Shown here one piece after another: positions 18,540 to 29,839 of a DNA stretch of 64,000 bases. The stretch covers positions 1-64,000 of the forward strand of contig BPKK01000002.1 of assembly GCA_026005095.1 (NCBI GenBank), given 5' to 3'. The notes under the pieces are model-generated. The model saw only the letters and a program-made list of their open reading frames with translations. It searched no databases and was not told where the DNA came from. The position numbers were made by a program, and so were the translations under genes. This DNA is from Silanimonas sp. (GTDB lineage: Bacteria > Pseudomonadota > Gammaproteobacteria > Xanthomonadales > Xanthomonadaceae). Position 1 is the stretch's first letter, and each line of letters opens with the position of its first letter.

Positions 18540-19799
18540 TCAGGACGAGACCAGGCCGAGCCGCGCCCGCCCGGCCGGCGCCGGCCAGTGAAAGAAGGCC
18601 TGCACTGCCTCGCGCTGCGCCAGGGCATCGGCCTCGCCCAGGGCCAGCAGCTCGCGGGTGTAGTCGGCCTCGAACAACAGATAGCTCGCCAGCGCGCCGC
18701 CACCGGCCGCACTGGTCCCGGGATTGCCCGCCCCCTGGTTGACGCCCACCGCCCGCAGCATGGTGCGCACCGGCCCGGGCAGGGCGTTGACGTGCTTCGC
18801 CGCGATGTCGTCGAGGCGTTGCGAAGGCGCGATCACCATCAGCTCCACCGGCCGCAGCGCAGAGCGGGCGCGCAGCTCCGGCGGCAGCAGCGCGAGCGTG
18901 GCATTGATGCGCTGGGCGCGCTCGATGTCCACCGCGAGAGCATCGAGGAAGATGTTCGACAGCGCATGGCCGCCGATCTGCGCCAGCGAGGGATAGCCGC
19001 CGGCCTCGCGGCGTTCGCCTGCCGGCTCATGCAGGCGTCCGGCGCCGATCACCAGCAGGCGCTGCGCCCCGAGATGGATGGCCGGCGACAGCGGTGCGGT
19101 CTGGCGCATCGAGCCATCGCCCAGCCAGTGGCGCTGCCCGCCCACCTCGAGCGACTGCGCAGGGAAGACGAAGGGAATGGCCGAGGACGCCAGCAGATGG
19201 CGCACGCCGATGTGGGCCGGCACCGCGAGGCGCTGCGAACGCACCCAGGGGGCCACGCCCTCGCGGGCCTCGAAGAAGGTGATGTGGCTGCCGGTGGTGT
19301 AACTCGAGGCGGTGACGGCGAAAGCCGCGAGCACCCCGCGCCGCACCAGGTCCGGCACCCGCTCCAGCGGCACCATCTCGGCCAGGAGCTCGGCGAGGGG
19401 GGTGTTGTCGAGCAGCGACTTTGGCCGTGCCCGGCGCCAGCGCGCCAGCGCCCAGCCGATGGTGAACATGGTCAGCCAGCGGGCGCCGGAGCGCACCACG
19501 CCGAAGGCATCGGCCCGGTAGACGTGGCCGGCCTGGAAATCGCGCCAGGTGCGGTAGAGGCGATCGAGGGCCCTCGGATAGTCATCGGCACCGCTGGCCA
19601 GTGCCGAGGCATTGATCGCCCCGGCGGAGGTGCCGGTGAGGATGGGAAAGGGTGTGCCCGCCGGGCCGAAGCCGGCACCGCACTCTAAGCGGATACGCTC
19701 GATGCCACGCAGCACACCCACCTGGTAGGCGGCCCGCGCCCCGCCGCCGGTCAGCACCAGGCCAACCCTGGATTCACCCGAGCCCTGCGCGTCCGCCAT
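18540..19799 (-). CDS. Patatin-like phospholipase
   Basis: 419-residue acyl hydrolase with a Ser-Asp dyad. Visible: the oxyanion loop [12 protein letters not shown] (17-28), nucleophile elbow GTSAG (Ser58) and the Asp of the dyad in LGDGSMRQ (Asp228; DGS where DGG/DGA is usual). The C-terminal half (about 260-419) is family-specific and not recognised. No signal peptide, so it acts in the cytosol or at the inner membrane, or is exported another way. The ATG at 19799 puts the GGGxR loop near the N-terminus as in the family. It overlaps the preceding YkgJ-type gene by 26 nt, suggesting coupling. Confidence 0.9.
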   Translation of the reverse strand: MADAQGSGESRVGLVLTGGGARAAYQVGVLRGIERIRLECGAGFGPAGTPFPILTGTSAGAINASALASGADDYPRALDRLYRTWRDFQAGHVYRADAFGVVRSGARWLTMFTIGWALARWRRARPKSLLDNTPLAELLAEMVPLERVPDLVRRGVLAAFAVTASSYTTGSHITFFEAREGVAPWVRSQRLAVPAHIGVRHLLASSAIPFVFPAQSLEVGGQRHWLGDGSMRQTAPLSPAIHLGAQRLLVIGAGRLHEPAGERREAGGYPSLAQIGGHALSNIFLDALAVDIERAQRINATLALLPPELRARSALRPVELMVIAPSQRLDDIAAKHVNALPGPVRTMLRAVGVNQGAGNPGTSAAGGGALASYLLFEADYTRELLALGEADALAQREAVQAFFHWPAPAGRARLGLVSS

Positions 19800-20202
19800 C
19801 CGCCCCCCCGCCCCCGGTTTGACCTGCCCAGGACGGAGTGTGCTCCCCGGGCGATGCCGGGGTGAAGTCTGCGGGACGCAGTGGCGGCAGCCCATGCCGG
19901 GCCCGGGCACGATCGCACTGCGGGCTGGGCCGGCCATCCTCCCAGGACGGCATGAGCTCGCGGCAGGGCGGCGGCCGGCGCTCGTACAGGCGGCAGGCCA
20001 CCCGCCGTCCCACCTCACCCTGCAGGCCGATGCAGCGCGGCGCGCTGCCGCCCTCGGTGCCGCGCATCGCCAGCTCGAAGGGCCGCACGCGCACGGTGAG
20101 GGCTTCGTCCGGGCCCTCGGGGTGGTAAGGGGCGGCAAGGCTCCAGTGGAAGGCCACCCGGAACGCGGCGCAGCAGGCGCCGCAGGTAAGGCAGGGATGC
20201 AC
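19774..20202 (-). CDS. YkgJ-family cysteine-cluster protein
   Basis: About 142 residues from a GTG start at 20202. Visible: CLTCGACC near the N-terminus, a GRRVACRLYERRPPPCREL segment and a later PQC: the CxxCGxCC...CxIYxxRPxxCR pattern of the YkgJ/UPF0153 zinc- or iron-chelating family, of unknown function. The start is uncertain: upstream in-frame sequence exists but does not look protein-like, and no clear RBS is seen. The last 26 nt overlap the patatin gene start. Confidence 0.8.
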   Translation of the reverse strand: MHPCLTCGACCAAFRVAFHWSLAAPYHPEGPDEALTVRVRPFELAMRGTEGGSAPRCIGLQGEVGRRVACRLYERRPPPCRELMPSWEDGRPSPQCDRARARHGLPPLRPADFTPASPGEHTPSWAGQTGGGGADGGRAGLG

Positions 20203-20309
20203 GGAAGCGACGGGGCAGGCAAACGGGCGAAGCGGACTCAGTATTTTCCTACCCCAGACGGGGCGCTTGGCTGACTGCAGGGCGACCGGGAATCCCCGAA
20301 GCTCAGAGC

Positions 20310-20549
20310 ATGTCCCCCGCTCCCGCCCCAGGCAAGCGTTTCCCGGAATCCCCGGCCGACACCACCGTCGAGGCCGCGCTGCCACCGCGCACCGGTCGTG
20401 ATCCGATGGGCTGGGCCCGCACCGTCTGGAACGAACGCGATGCCTGGCTGCATTCGGCGGGGGGCGTGCAGTCGGTGTTCATGGCAGCGCAGCTGCTCGG
20501 CCTGCGCGACGAGGCCGTGGCCTGGCTGCGTTCGCGCACGCAGCTCTGA
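20310..20549 (+). CDS. Small protein of unknown function
   Basis: 79 residues, soluble, no signal. The N-terminal third is Pro/Ala-rich and probably disordered; the rest (GWARTVWNERDAWLHSAGGVQSVFMAAQLLGLRDEAVAW, in two helices) looks like a compact helical domain. Codon use fits the genome. No homologue recognised. Isolated gene divergent from the YkgJ/patatin pair. Confidence 0.5.
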   Translation: MSPAPAPGKRFPESPADTTVEAALPPRTGRDPMGWARTVWNERDAWLHSAGGVQSVFMAAQLLGLRDEAVAWLRSRTQL

Positions 20550-20966
20550 CCGCCGTCATCCCCACACGCCACGCTGCCCCTCGTCCGGCCGGCGATTGCG
20601 GCACCGCAACATCACGATGCATCCCATGGCCCTCCTCCCGCTCCGGCTGTTCGGCCCGTTCTCCCCTCCTTCTGCCTATCTCGTCTGTGTTCGGCACTTC
20701 GCCCCGAGCTCGCCGGGGCTCTGATGCTGGCCCCCGGAGTACGTTGCTCGGGCCGCTGGCGGTCGAGGGGCAGGCGATCAGCCCGCCCTATGCCGATCAC
20801 GCTGAAAGCCGAAAGCAGTGAGGTGATCGATGGCGGGACCCAGCTCCCGTCCGGCCTGCTCTCGCCGCAGGTGAACCGCGCCCTGACCATGGCGCGCTAG
20901 AGTCTCCAGTCCTGAGACACCGGCGCGGGAGGATGCCCGCGCCCACCGCAAGGACCCCGCCCGCGC
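20550..20966. other. Intergenic stretch before recC
   Basis: 417 nt without a convincing gene. The part at 20600-20710 is visibly lower in GC and pyrimidine-rich. A 36-codon ORF (20790-20900, MPITLKAESSEVIDGG...) has good codon use and may be a gene fragment. A -10-like TAGAGT (20898-20903) lies 63 nt before recC. Confidence 0.4.
20898..20903 (+). promoter_or_regulatory. Candidate -10 box of recC
   Basis: TAGAGT in GCGCTAGAGTC, upstream of the recC start at 20967. No clear -35. Confidence 0.35.
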
Positions 20967-23900
20967 ATGCGCAAGGACTGGATGATCGACCCCGACCGCG
21001 GCCTCTGGCTGTTCCGCGCCAGCCGGCTGGAGGCCCTGGTCGAACCGCTCGAGGCCCTGCTGCAGCACCTCCGGCCCGAGGGCCTGCTGGCCCCGCAGAC
21101 GGTGCTGGTGGGCCATCCCGGTCTGCGGCCCTGGTTGCGCCAGCAGTTGGGCCAGAAACGCGGCCCGCGAGGCATCGTCGCCAACCTCGAACTCGCCCTA
21201 CCCAGCCCCTGGCTGGAGGCCCTGGCCCGGCAGTGCCTCGGCACCGACCCCTTGCCTGGCTGGCAGCGCGAGCGCCTGCGCTGGCGCCTGCTGGGCCTGC
21301 TGCCCACGCTCGCCGATTCCCGGGTACAGTCCCTGCTGGATGGCGACGACGATGGCCGGCAGGCCTTCGCCCTCGCCGAGCGCCTCGCCGAGGTGTTGGC
21401 ACCGCTGATGCTCTACCGCCAGGACTGGCTCGCGGCCTGGGAGCGCGGCCGGCCGGTGGTGGCGGACGATACCCTGCTGGCCGAGGCCTGGCGCGGCCTC
21501 GCCGCCCAGTCCGCAGCCTTCGGCCCGCACCGCGGCGAGCGGCTCCGGCGCCTCGCGCAGCATCTGGCCGAGGCCCGGGAGTGCCCGCCGGGCCTGGCCC
21601 GCGATCCGCTGCATGTGTTCGGGCTCGCCCACCTGCCGCCGCCCGAACTGGCGGTGCTGCGGGCGCTCTCGCGCTGGCGCCCGGTGGTGTTCCATGTGGC
21701 CGATCCCTGCCGGGTGCACTGGCTGGGTCTCGGCACCGACCGCCGCTCGCTGCGCCAGGCCATGCAAGCCGAAGACCTGGGCGAATCGCATTTCCTCGCC
21801 CTCGACCACCCCCTGCTCGCGGCCTGGGGCCGGCTCGGCCAGCATTTCCTGCTGGCGCTGGAAGACGGCGAGCTGGCCCTGGACGAGCGCCATGGCGCCG
21901 ATGCCGAGGAACCCTCGCCGCCGCGGCATCTGCTCGACCGGGTGCAGCGCAGTCTGCGCGGCAATGCCCCGGAGGCGATGCGAATGGATGCCGAGGGCTT
22001 TGCCGCGCTCGCCCATGACGCCAGCCTGCGCGTGCTGCGCTGCGCCAGCCCGCTGCGCGAGCTGGAGGTGCTGCGCGCCGCACTCGCCCACGCCTTCCGC
22101 GAACTGCCGGATCTGCAGCCGGCCGAGGTCGGCGTGCTCTCGCCCACCCCAGAGCGCTACCGCGCCCTGCTGCCCGCGGTGTTCGGCGAGCCGGGGCGCG
22201 GCGACGGCGCTTGGCCCTGGCATGCGGCCGACGTGCCGCTGGCCGCCCTGCACCCGGTCTACCGCGCCCTGCTCACGGCGCTCGCCCTGCCCGGCACGCG
22301 GCTCAGCGCCCAGGGCGTGCTCGACCTGCTGGCCCTGCCGCCGGTGGCGCGGCGCTTCGGCCTCGATGGCGAGGACGAGGGCAGCCTGCGCCATGCCCTC
22401 GTCCGGCTACGCGTGGCCTGGGGCCTGGACGCCGAGGACCGCGCCCGCAGCGGTGCACCGGCAACGCCCGCCCACACCTTCGCCTGGGGCCTGGACCGCG
22501 CCGTGGCCGGCCTGGTCTTCGGCGAGCGCGATCCCGAAGTGCTCGACCTGCCCGACGGCCAGCGCGTGCTGCCCGGTGAGGGCATCGACGGCGGCATCGC
22601 CGAACGGCTCGAACGCCTGGAGGCCCTGCTCGCAGAGCTTCGCGCCTGGTCGGCGCTCGGGCACGCTGCCCTGCCGCCCGAGCTCTGGGAAGCCCGGCTG
22701 CTGGAGCGCATCGACGGCCTGTTCCAGGCACCGCCGGGCGACGAGGCGAGCCGTGAGGCGATCGCGGGCGCGCGGGCGCAGGTGGCGGCGCTGGCCGCGG
22801 AATGGCGAGAGGCGCGGCAGGAGGCTCCGCTGCCCTGGGCGGCGGTACGCGCCGCGCTGGCGGCGAGGTTCGAGGCGGTGCCGGAGCGCCAGCGCTTCCT
22901 CGCCGGCGGCATCACCTTCTGCGGCATGGTGCCGCAGCGCGCCATCCCCTTCCGCGTCATCGCCGTGCTCGGCCTCGACGAGGGCCAGCTGCCGCGGCCG
23001 GCGGCGGACGATGGCCTCGACCTGCGCGCCCGCCACCCGCGGGCCGGCGACCGCGACCTCGCCAGCGATGACCGCTACCTCTTCCTCGAAACCCTGATGG
23101 CCGCCCGCGAGCGCCTGCACCTCAGTTTCCTCGGCCTCGGCGCCGACGATGGCCGGCCGCGCAATCCCGCCGCGCCGCTGGCCGAGCTGCTGGAGGCCCT
23201 GGAGCGCTTCGTGCCGCCCGCGGGCACGACCTGCCCCGAGGCAGGCTGGCCGTGGACGTGGCAGGTCCCGCTGCAGCCGCCCGCCCCGCTGCCGGGCCCG
23301 GCGCCGGAGATCCCGCTCGCCGAAGCCGCCGATGCGCAGTGCGGAGGCCCGCGACCAGGCCGCGCCCACCAGCGCACCGCCTTGTCCAGGGGGAGGACCG
23401 CCCGCTGCCGAGCCTCGAGGCGCTGATCGGCTTCTTCCGCGACCCTGCGAAGCAGGTGCTGCGGAAGGAACTCGGCCTGCGGCTCGCCGCCCTCGAGGAC
23501 GAGCGCCTGGACGAGGACGAGCCGCTGGCGCCCGGCGCGGATCACCAGGAGGGCTTTGCCCGGGACCTGTTCTTTGCCGCCCTCGAAGCCGGCACCGAGG
23601 CCGTGCCGCAGGCCGCGCGCGAGGCCCTGCAGCTTGGCGGCCGGCTGCCCCCGGGCGCGCTGGGCGAACGCCGCTTCGCCATCGAATGGAACGAAGCCTA
23701 CCTTCCTGCTGCAGGCGCTGCGCGCCAGCGAGCCTGCCCCCGAGGGCCCGCTCTCGCCGCCCCAGCCGCTCGCCCTGCGGGTGCCGCTGTCCGGTGGCCG
23801 GGTGCTGGAGGGCCGGCTTCTGCTGCGGCATGAGGCCTCGGGCCGGCCCTGGCTCATCGAGGCCCACGGGCGCGAGCGCAAGTCCCTCGGCTTCCGTGCC

Positions 23901-24379
23901 CTGCTGCCGCTGGCCATCGCCGGCGCCGCGCTGCGGCTCGCCGGCCACCCCGCCCCGGGGCTCGCCCTGCTCGGCAAGGACGGCGTGCATGAGGCCGGCG
24001 CCGTGCTCGCCTCGCTGCCTCCGGATCCCGCCCGCGATGCCGCCTTCCTCGAGGCCCTGCTCGATTTCCGCGAGGGCGTGCTGCGCGGCGAGCGCCGCTA
24101 CGCCCCGGACACCAGCTGGACCGCGACGCGGGTGGACGAGTACGGCCCGAGGGCGTGGCCGAGGCCTGGACCGGCAACACCGACCGGCGCGGCGAGCGCG
24201 ACCGCAGCCCAGGCTATGCCGCGCTCTGGGGCCGGGCCTGGCGCTTCGTGCCGGGCGATGGCGAGGCCGAGCGCTTCGCCGCCGATGCCCGGCACCTGCA
24301 GGCGCTGTGGCAGGCCCTGACCGGCCAGGAGGGCCTTGCGCCGCGCCCGTCGAAGCGGAAACGCAAAGGGAGACGCGGC
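20967..24379 (+). pseudogene. recC: recC, exonuclease V gamma subunit, frameshifted
   Basis: RecC is the scaffold and Chi-recognition subunit of RecBCD. The first 790 or so codons (20967 to about 23380) are open and RecC-like, including the inactive helicase-like region and GITFCGMVPQRAIPFRVIAVLGLDEGQLPR. Homology then continues in other frames: LPSLEALIGFFRDPAKQ after a 5-G run (23389-23393), then FLLQALRASEP after about 23700, then EAWTGNTDRRGERDRSPGYAALWGRAW after about 24150. The last frame has no stop before the recB ATG and runs into it; the native stop would be the TGA of the ATGA at 24380, which needs one further shift. The long clean stretches between shifts mean recent decay or assembly error. 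Confidence 0.85.
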
Positions 24380-27300
24380 ATGAGCCCGGCCTCCGACTGG
24401 CGGCAGCTGCCCCTGCAGGGCCGGGTGCTGGTGGAAGCCAGCGCCGGCACCGGCAAGACCTGGACCCTGGCCGCGCTCTACCTGCGCCTGCTGCTGGAAG
24501 GCGAGCACGCGGGCCAGCGCCTGCTGCCGGAGCGGATCGCCGTGGCCACCTTCACCGATGCCGCCGCGCAGGAACTCGGCGAGCGCTTGCGCGCGCGGAT
24601 GACCCAGGCCCTCGAGTGGTCGCGGCACGGGGTGGCACAGGCCTCAGACCCGGTGGGGGCCTGGCTTCTCGAGCGCTGGGCGGCGCCGGGCCAGCGGGAA
24701 CGCGATGGCCTGCATCTACTCACCGCCCTCGCCCGGCTCGACCGGGCCCCCATCGGCACCCTGCACGGCCTGTGCTACCGCCTGCTGCGCGAGCAGCCGA
24801 TGGAGAGCGGGCTTGGCTTCGCCACGCCGCGCCTCACCGCGGGCGAGGAGCTGCGCGAGGCCCTGGCCCGCGACCTCCTGCGCCACCTCGGTGCCGGCCT
24901 CACGCCTGCGGGCAGCGGGCCCGAGGCCGCCCGCCTGCCCGAAGCGCTCGAGCGCTTCGGAACCCTCGCGAGCCGGGTCGGCAGCCTGCTGCAGCCGGGG
25001 GCGCGGGTCAGCCCGCCCTTGGACGAAGCCGCGCTGCGGGCACAGGTCGATGACGCGCTGCGGGCGTCGTTGCGGGTGCTGGCGGACAGGCAGCACTACA
25101 AGACGAGCGCTCCGTTTTCCTGAAGGAAGCCTCTGCACTGCTCGCCTTCCTCGAGGGCGAAGCCCCCCCGCCCGAAAGTGTCGAGAACCTCGCCGAGGCC
25201 AGCATCAACAGCTGGGTGCGCGCCCCCGCCCGCGCCGTGCTCGAAGCCCCGGCCTTCCGCGCCGCCATGGCCGCCATCGCCCCCGGGTTCGCCCGCGCCC
25301 ACTCGCCCGAACGCCGTTTCTGGGCCGCCTGGGCTCCCGAGCTGCGGCGCTGGCGCGAGCAGCGCGCCCGGCAGGCCAACGAGCTCAGTTTCGATGCCCT
25401 GATCGAGCTGGCGAAGGCGCAGGTGCTGGCACCCGGCTCGCCCCTGCCCGGAGCCTTGGCCGCCCGCTGGCCGGTGGCCTCTGGTGGACGAGTTCCAGGA
25501 CACCGACGGCAGCCAGTACGCCCTGCTCGACCGCTGGTTCCGCGACGAGGACGGCGCGCCGCGCGGCCTCCTGGTGATGGTGGGCGACCCGAAGCAGGCC
25601 ATCTACAGTTTCCGAGGCGGCGACATCGGCACCTACCTGCGCGCCGCGCGCAGCGCCCAGCACCGGCTCACGCTGGACACCAACCGGCGCTCCAGCGCGG
25701 CCTACGTGGCGGCCTGCAATGCCTTCTTCGAGGGCCCGCGGGCGGTGCTCTCCGCCGATCCCGGGCACGACATCCGCTACCGGCCGGTGCAGGCCGGCGG
25801 CGGCGCCGAGGCCGAGCGCCTGCACGAATGGGGGACCCCGGTGGCCTCGCCGCTGCAGGTGCACGCCCTGCCGGAAGCCCTGACGAATGCCACGGCGCGG
25901 CCACGGGCCCTCGCCGCCTGCGCCGCCCTGGTGGCCCGGCTGCTGGCCCCGGGGCGCTTCACCCTGGGCGCCGGCGGCCGCCCGCTCGCTCCCGGCGATC
26001 TCGCCGTACTGCTGCGCACCAATGGCGAGATCGACGATCTGCGACGCCTGCTGCAGCGCCACGGCATTCCCTGCGCCGCGCAGTCGCGGCTGCAGGTATT
26101 CGAGAGCGAGGCCGCGCGCGACCTGCTGCTGGTGCTGCATGCCGTGCTGCATCCGCAGGACGTGGGCGCCCTGCGCGCCGCCCTGCTCAGCGAAAGCCTC
26201 GGCTTCACCCCCCGGCAACTGCCGGCACTGGAAGCCGCCGGCGGGCTGGAGCCTTGGCGTGAGCGCCTGCTCGACTGGCGCGAGCGCTGGCGGCGCGAGG
26301 GCGTGCTCGCCGTGGTGTTCGCCCTGCTGGCACAGGTCCGCCGCCGCGGGGGCGGGGGCAGTGACGACGAGCGTCTCGTCACCGACCTGCGCCATCTGGG
26401 CGAACTGCTGGCCGCCCGCGAGGCCGAGGGGCATTCCCCCGGCGCCCTGCTCGACTGGCTGCGCGCGCACCGCCTGGGCGAAGGCGAGGAAGCGGACGAG
26501 GGCGAAGACGCAGGCCGCGGCGAGCGCCGCCTGCGGCTGGAAAGCGACCAGCACCGGGTGCGCCTGATGACCCTGCATGCCAGCAAGGGCCTGGAGTTCC
26601 CGGTGGTGCTGCTGCCCACGCTCTGGGGCGCAGAGGCGCAGGCGATGGGCAAAGGCGTCCCGCTCGACACCGCCGATGCGGCCGGGGAGCGTGAAGCGCT
26701 GTTCGAGAAAACGGCCCGCGCCCGGCTCGCCGGCGCCCAGCAGGAGGAACGCTTCCGCCTGCTCTACGTGGCCCTGACCCGGGCCAAGCAGGCCTGCCAT
26801 GTGTTTCTGCTGCCGAACACGCGGCCGGCCCGGCGGAACGCCTCGAACTCCAAGACCGACCCGGCGCGCTCGCCGCTCGACAGCCTGCTCGACCGCGGGC
26901 TCGAAGCAGCCTGCCGGGCCTCGGCCGAGATCGCGTGGCACGAGGGCTGGCCGGAGGCCGAGGTGGATCCAGGCACCGCGACAGCGCCGGGCATCACACC
27001 GGCCAACGCCGCAGACCCCACCGCAACGACCACGCCAGCATCCGCCACCGCGCCCCCCGACTCCACCGCCACCATGCGCGCCCAGCGCTTGGAGGCCGAA
27101 GCCCCGCCGCCGCCCGGCCCCGTCCGCCTGCCCGGGCGCTGGAGCTTCACCGGGCTGGTGCGCCGCGCCGGCGAGCCGCTGCTGGAGGCCACAGCCGCCG
27201 ATGACGAGGTGCTGCCCGCAGCCGATGACGAGGCGCCGGAGACCCCGGAGATGCCCGCCGCAGGCGAAGCCCTCGACGCCGCGCCCGCTACCGGCCCGGC

Positions 27301-28090
27301 GGGCGACCCGGCCTCGCCCAGCCCCACCACCGAGGCGGCCCTGCGGGCACTCGACGCCCTGCGCGGCCCCGGCTTTGGCAATGCCCTGCACGCGCTGCTG
27401 GAAACCGCGCGCCCCGGCGAGTGCTTCGCCCTGCAGCCGGAGCGGGTGCTGGCGGCCCTGAAGCAGCAGGGCGTGCGCAGCGAAGACGGACGCAACCTCG
27501 CCGACCTGGCACCGTCGGTGGCGGCCATGCTCGACCGGGTGCGCCAGACCGCACTCTGGCTGCCCGGGCACACCGAGCCGCTAGTGCTGGCCAGTCTGCC
27601 GGCCGAACGGCAACGGCACGAAATGGCCTTCCACTTCCGCCTCGGCGAAGCCTCACTGCAGGCCTTACGCGCCGCCTGCGAGCGCCACGGCCTGCCCGGG
27701 CTGGTGCCGGAAGGCACACCCGCCCGCATCGACGGCAGCCTCGATGGCGCCATCGACCTCGTGTTCGAGCACGCCGGCCGCGTGCACGTGCTCGACTGGA
27801 AGAGCAACCAGCTACCCCAGGGCGGCCATCCCGAGGCCCTTTCCCGCCTGATGGACCACCATCACTACCGCTTCCAGGCCCTGCTCTACACCGTGGCCCT
27901 GCACCGCCTGCTGCACCAGCGCCGGGGCGAGGCCTACCGCATCGCCGAACACCTCGGCGCCCCGGTCTACCTGTTCCTGCGCGCCGTGGGCCTGGGCCCG
28001 GGCTGGGGGGTGTGGAGCGAGCGCTTCCCCGATGCCCTGATCGAAACCGCCGATGCCCTGCTGGCCAGCGAAGCGGAGGCGGCGGCATGA
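24380..28090 (+). pseudogene. recB: recB, exonuclease V beta subunit, two frameshifts
   Basis: RecB is the 3'-5' helicase and only nuclease of RecBCD. N-terminal Walker A EASAGTGKTWTL is near residue 20. The frame shifts at about 25092-25105 (HYK then ERSVFLKEASALLAFLEG) and again at about 25478-25487, just before the Walker B region VDEFQDTD, where one extra base in GCCTCTGG breaks the frame. From 25484 it is open to the stop: VGDPKQAIYSFRGGD, LMTLHASKGLEFPVV, YVALTRAK, a Pro/Thr-rich linker, then the nuclease domain with GNALHALLE, GSLDGAIDLVFEHAGR and VLDWKSNQ (Asp and Asp-x-Lys of the active site). The stop overlaps the recD ATG (ATGA). Confidence 0.88.
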
Positions 28091-29812
28091 GCGCCGGCCT
28101 GCTCGCCCGCTGGGTGGAAGCGCATGGCGGCAGTCCCGCCCTCGCCCGCTGGGCCGCCGCCCTCGCCCTGGCCGAGGCCAGGGGCCATACCGCCCTCGAT
28201 CTCACACGCGCCCGGGCCGAGGACTCGGCGCTGGACCCGGCCGCCCTCGAGGCGCCCGGCTGGGTGGGCACGGGAGCGCTGCGCACCCCCTTCGTGCGCG
28301 AAGGCGAGCAGCGCCTGTACCTCTGGCGGCATTGGCAGGCCGAGGCGCGGGTGGCCGCCGCGCTGGCCGCCCGCGCCCGCGAACCCGATACCGGGCCGCT
28401 GGCGCCGGAGGCGGTGGAGGCCCTGTTCGGCGGTCCGGGCGACGGCCGCGATGCGGCCCAGCGCGAGGCCGTGCGGCGCTGCGGCGAGGCCCGGCTGTTC
28501 GTGCTCACCGGCGGCCCCGGCACCGGCAAGACCACCACCGTGCTGCGCATGCTGCTGGCCCGGCAGCGGCAGCTCGGGTCTCCGCCCCGGGTGCGGGTAG
28601 CAGCGCCCACCGGCAAGGCCGCACAGCGCCTGGTGGAGGCCATGCGCGAGGGCCGGGCAGGGCTCGCCAGCGCCCTGGCTGGCAGCGCCTGGGAAACGGC
28701 GCTGGCCGGTTTCACCCTGCCGGAGGCCAGCACCCTGCACCGCCTGCTCGGCTACCAGCCCGCCCGCCACCGCTTCGCCCGCGATGCCCGCGACCCCATC
28801 GAGGCCGACCTCGTGGTGGTGGACGAAGCCTCGATGCTGGACCTCGCGCAGCTCGACGCCCTGCTCGCGGCCCTGCCCCCCGCCACCCCGCTCTGGCTGG
28901 TGGGCGATGCCGAGCAGCTGAGCCCGGTCGGCCCCGGCAGCGCCCTGCAGGACCTCGTGCAGGCCCTGGAGGCCCGGCCCGGCGCGCCGCTGGTGCGCCT
29001 GCGCCACAGCTTCCGCGCCGACACGCCAACTCGCGGCCCTGAATGCAGGCGATCGCCTCCGGCGATGCCGGGGCGAGCCTCGCCGCGCTCAGCGCCTCCC
29101 CGGCGCTGGCCCTGCGCCCGCTGGCCGGCCCGGCGGCGCTGGAGGCGGCCCTGCGCGACTGGGCCCGGCGGCTCGCCGAGGACCTGAACTCGCCCGCCCT
29201 TGCCGGCCGAGCCCGCGGCGGCGCGCGAGGCCGCCCGCACCGCCCTGGCCGGGCTGCGCCAGCGGCAGTGGCTGTGCGCCACCCGCGAGGGGCCGCGCGG
29301 CAGCCAGACCGTGGCAGCGCGGCTCGATGCCCTGCTGCGCCGCGCGCTTGCCGGAGGATCAGCGGCGGAGGCCGGCCCGCACTATCCCGGCCGGCCGCTC
29401 ATCATCACCCGCAACGACCCGGACAGCGGCCTGTTCAATGGCGATGTCGGTCTTTGCCTGCTCGGCGCCGATGGCCGGCTGCGGGCCTGGTTCGACACCG
29501 GAGACGGCCCGCGCGCCTTCCCTCTGGGCGCCCTGCCGGCACATGCCCCGGCCTGCGCGCTCACCGTGCACAAGAGCCAGGGCTCGGAATACGGCACGGT
29601 GGCCGTGCTGCTGCCGGAGGACCCGCAGCACCCGCTGCTCTCGCGCGAGCTGCTCTACACCGCCGCCTCGCGGGCCCGCCACGTCGCTCACCCTGCATGC
29701 CAGCGAGGCGGTGCTGCGCGCCGGCGTGGGCCGGCCGGTGCAGCGCAGCGGCGGCCTGTTCGAGCGGATCGGGGCCGCCCTGGACGGCATGGGAGGCGGG
29801 CGCGCCGCCTGA
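28087..29812 (+). pseudogene. recD: recD, exonuclease V alpha subunit, four frameshifts
   Basis: RecD is the 5'-3' helicase of RecBCD. The ATG overlaps the recB stop. The first 310 codons are intact: Walker A LTGGPGTGKTTTV, AAPTGKAAQRL, VVVDEASMLD, LVGDAEQLSPVGPG and RLRHSFR. Then the frame changes at about 29025, 29047 (AIASGDAGASLAAL) and 29195-29205 (PAEPAAAREAARTALAGLRQRQW), runs through YPGRPLIITRNDPDSGLFNGD and VHKSQGSEYGTV, and changes again at about 29688 for the last part (LTLHASEAVLRAGVGRPVQR). The protein cannot be made as written. Confidence 0.87.
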
Positions 29813-29839
29813 GTGCCTGGCCCGGGCAGCGCTCCGTGC

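Noticed and set aside
25385-27571. 728-codon antisense frame opposite recB
   Set aside because: Shadow frame; RecB motifs lie on the plus strand.
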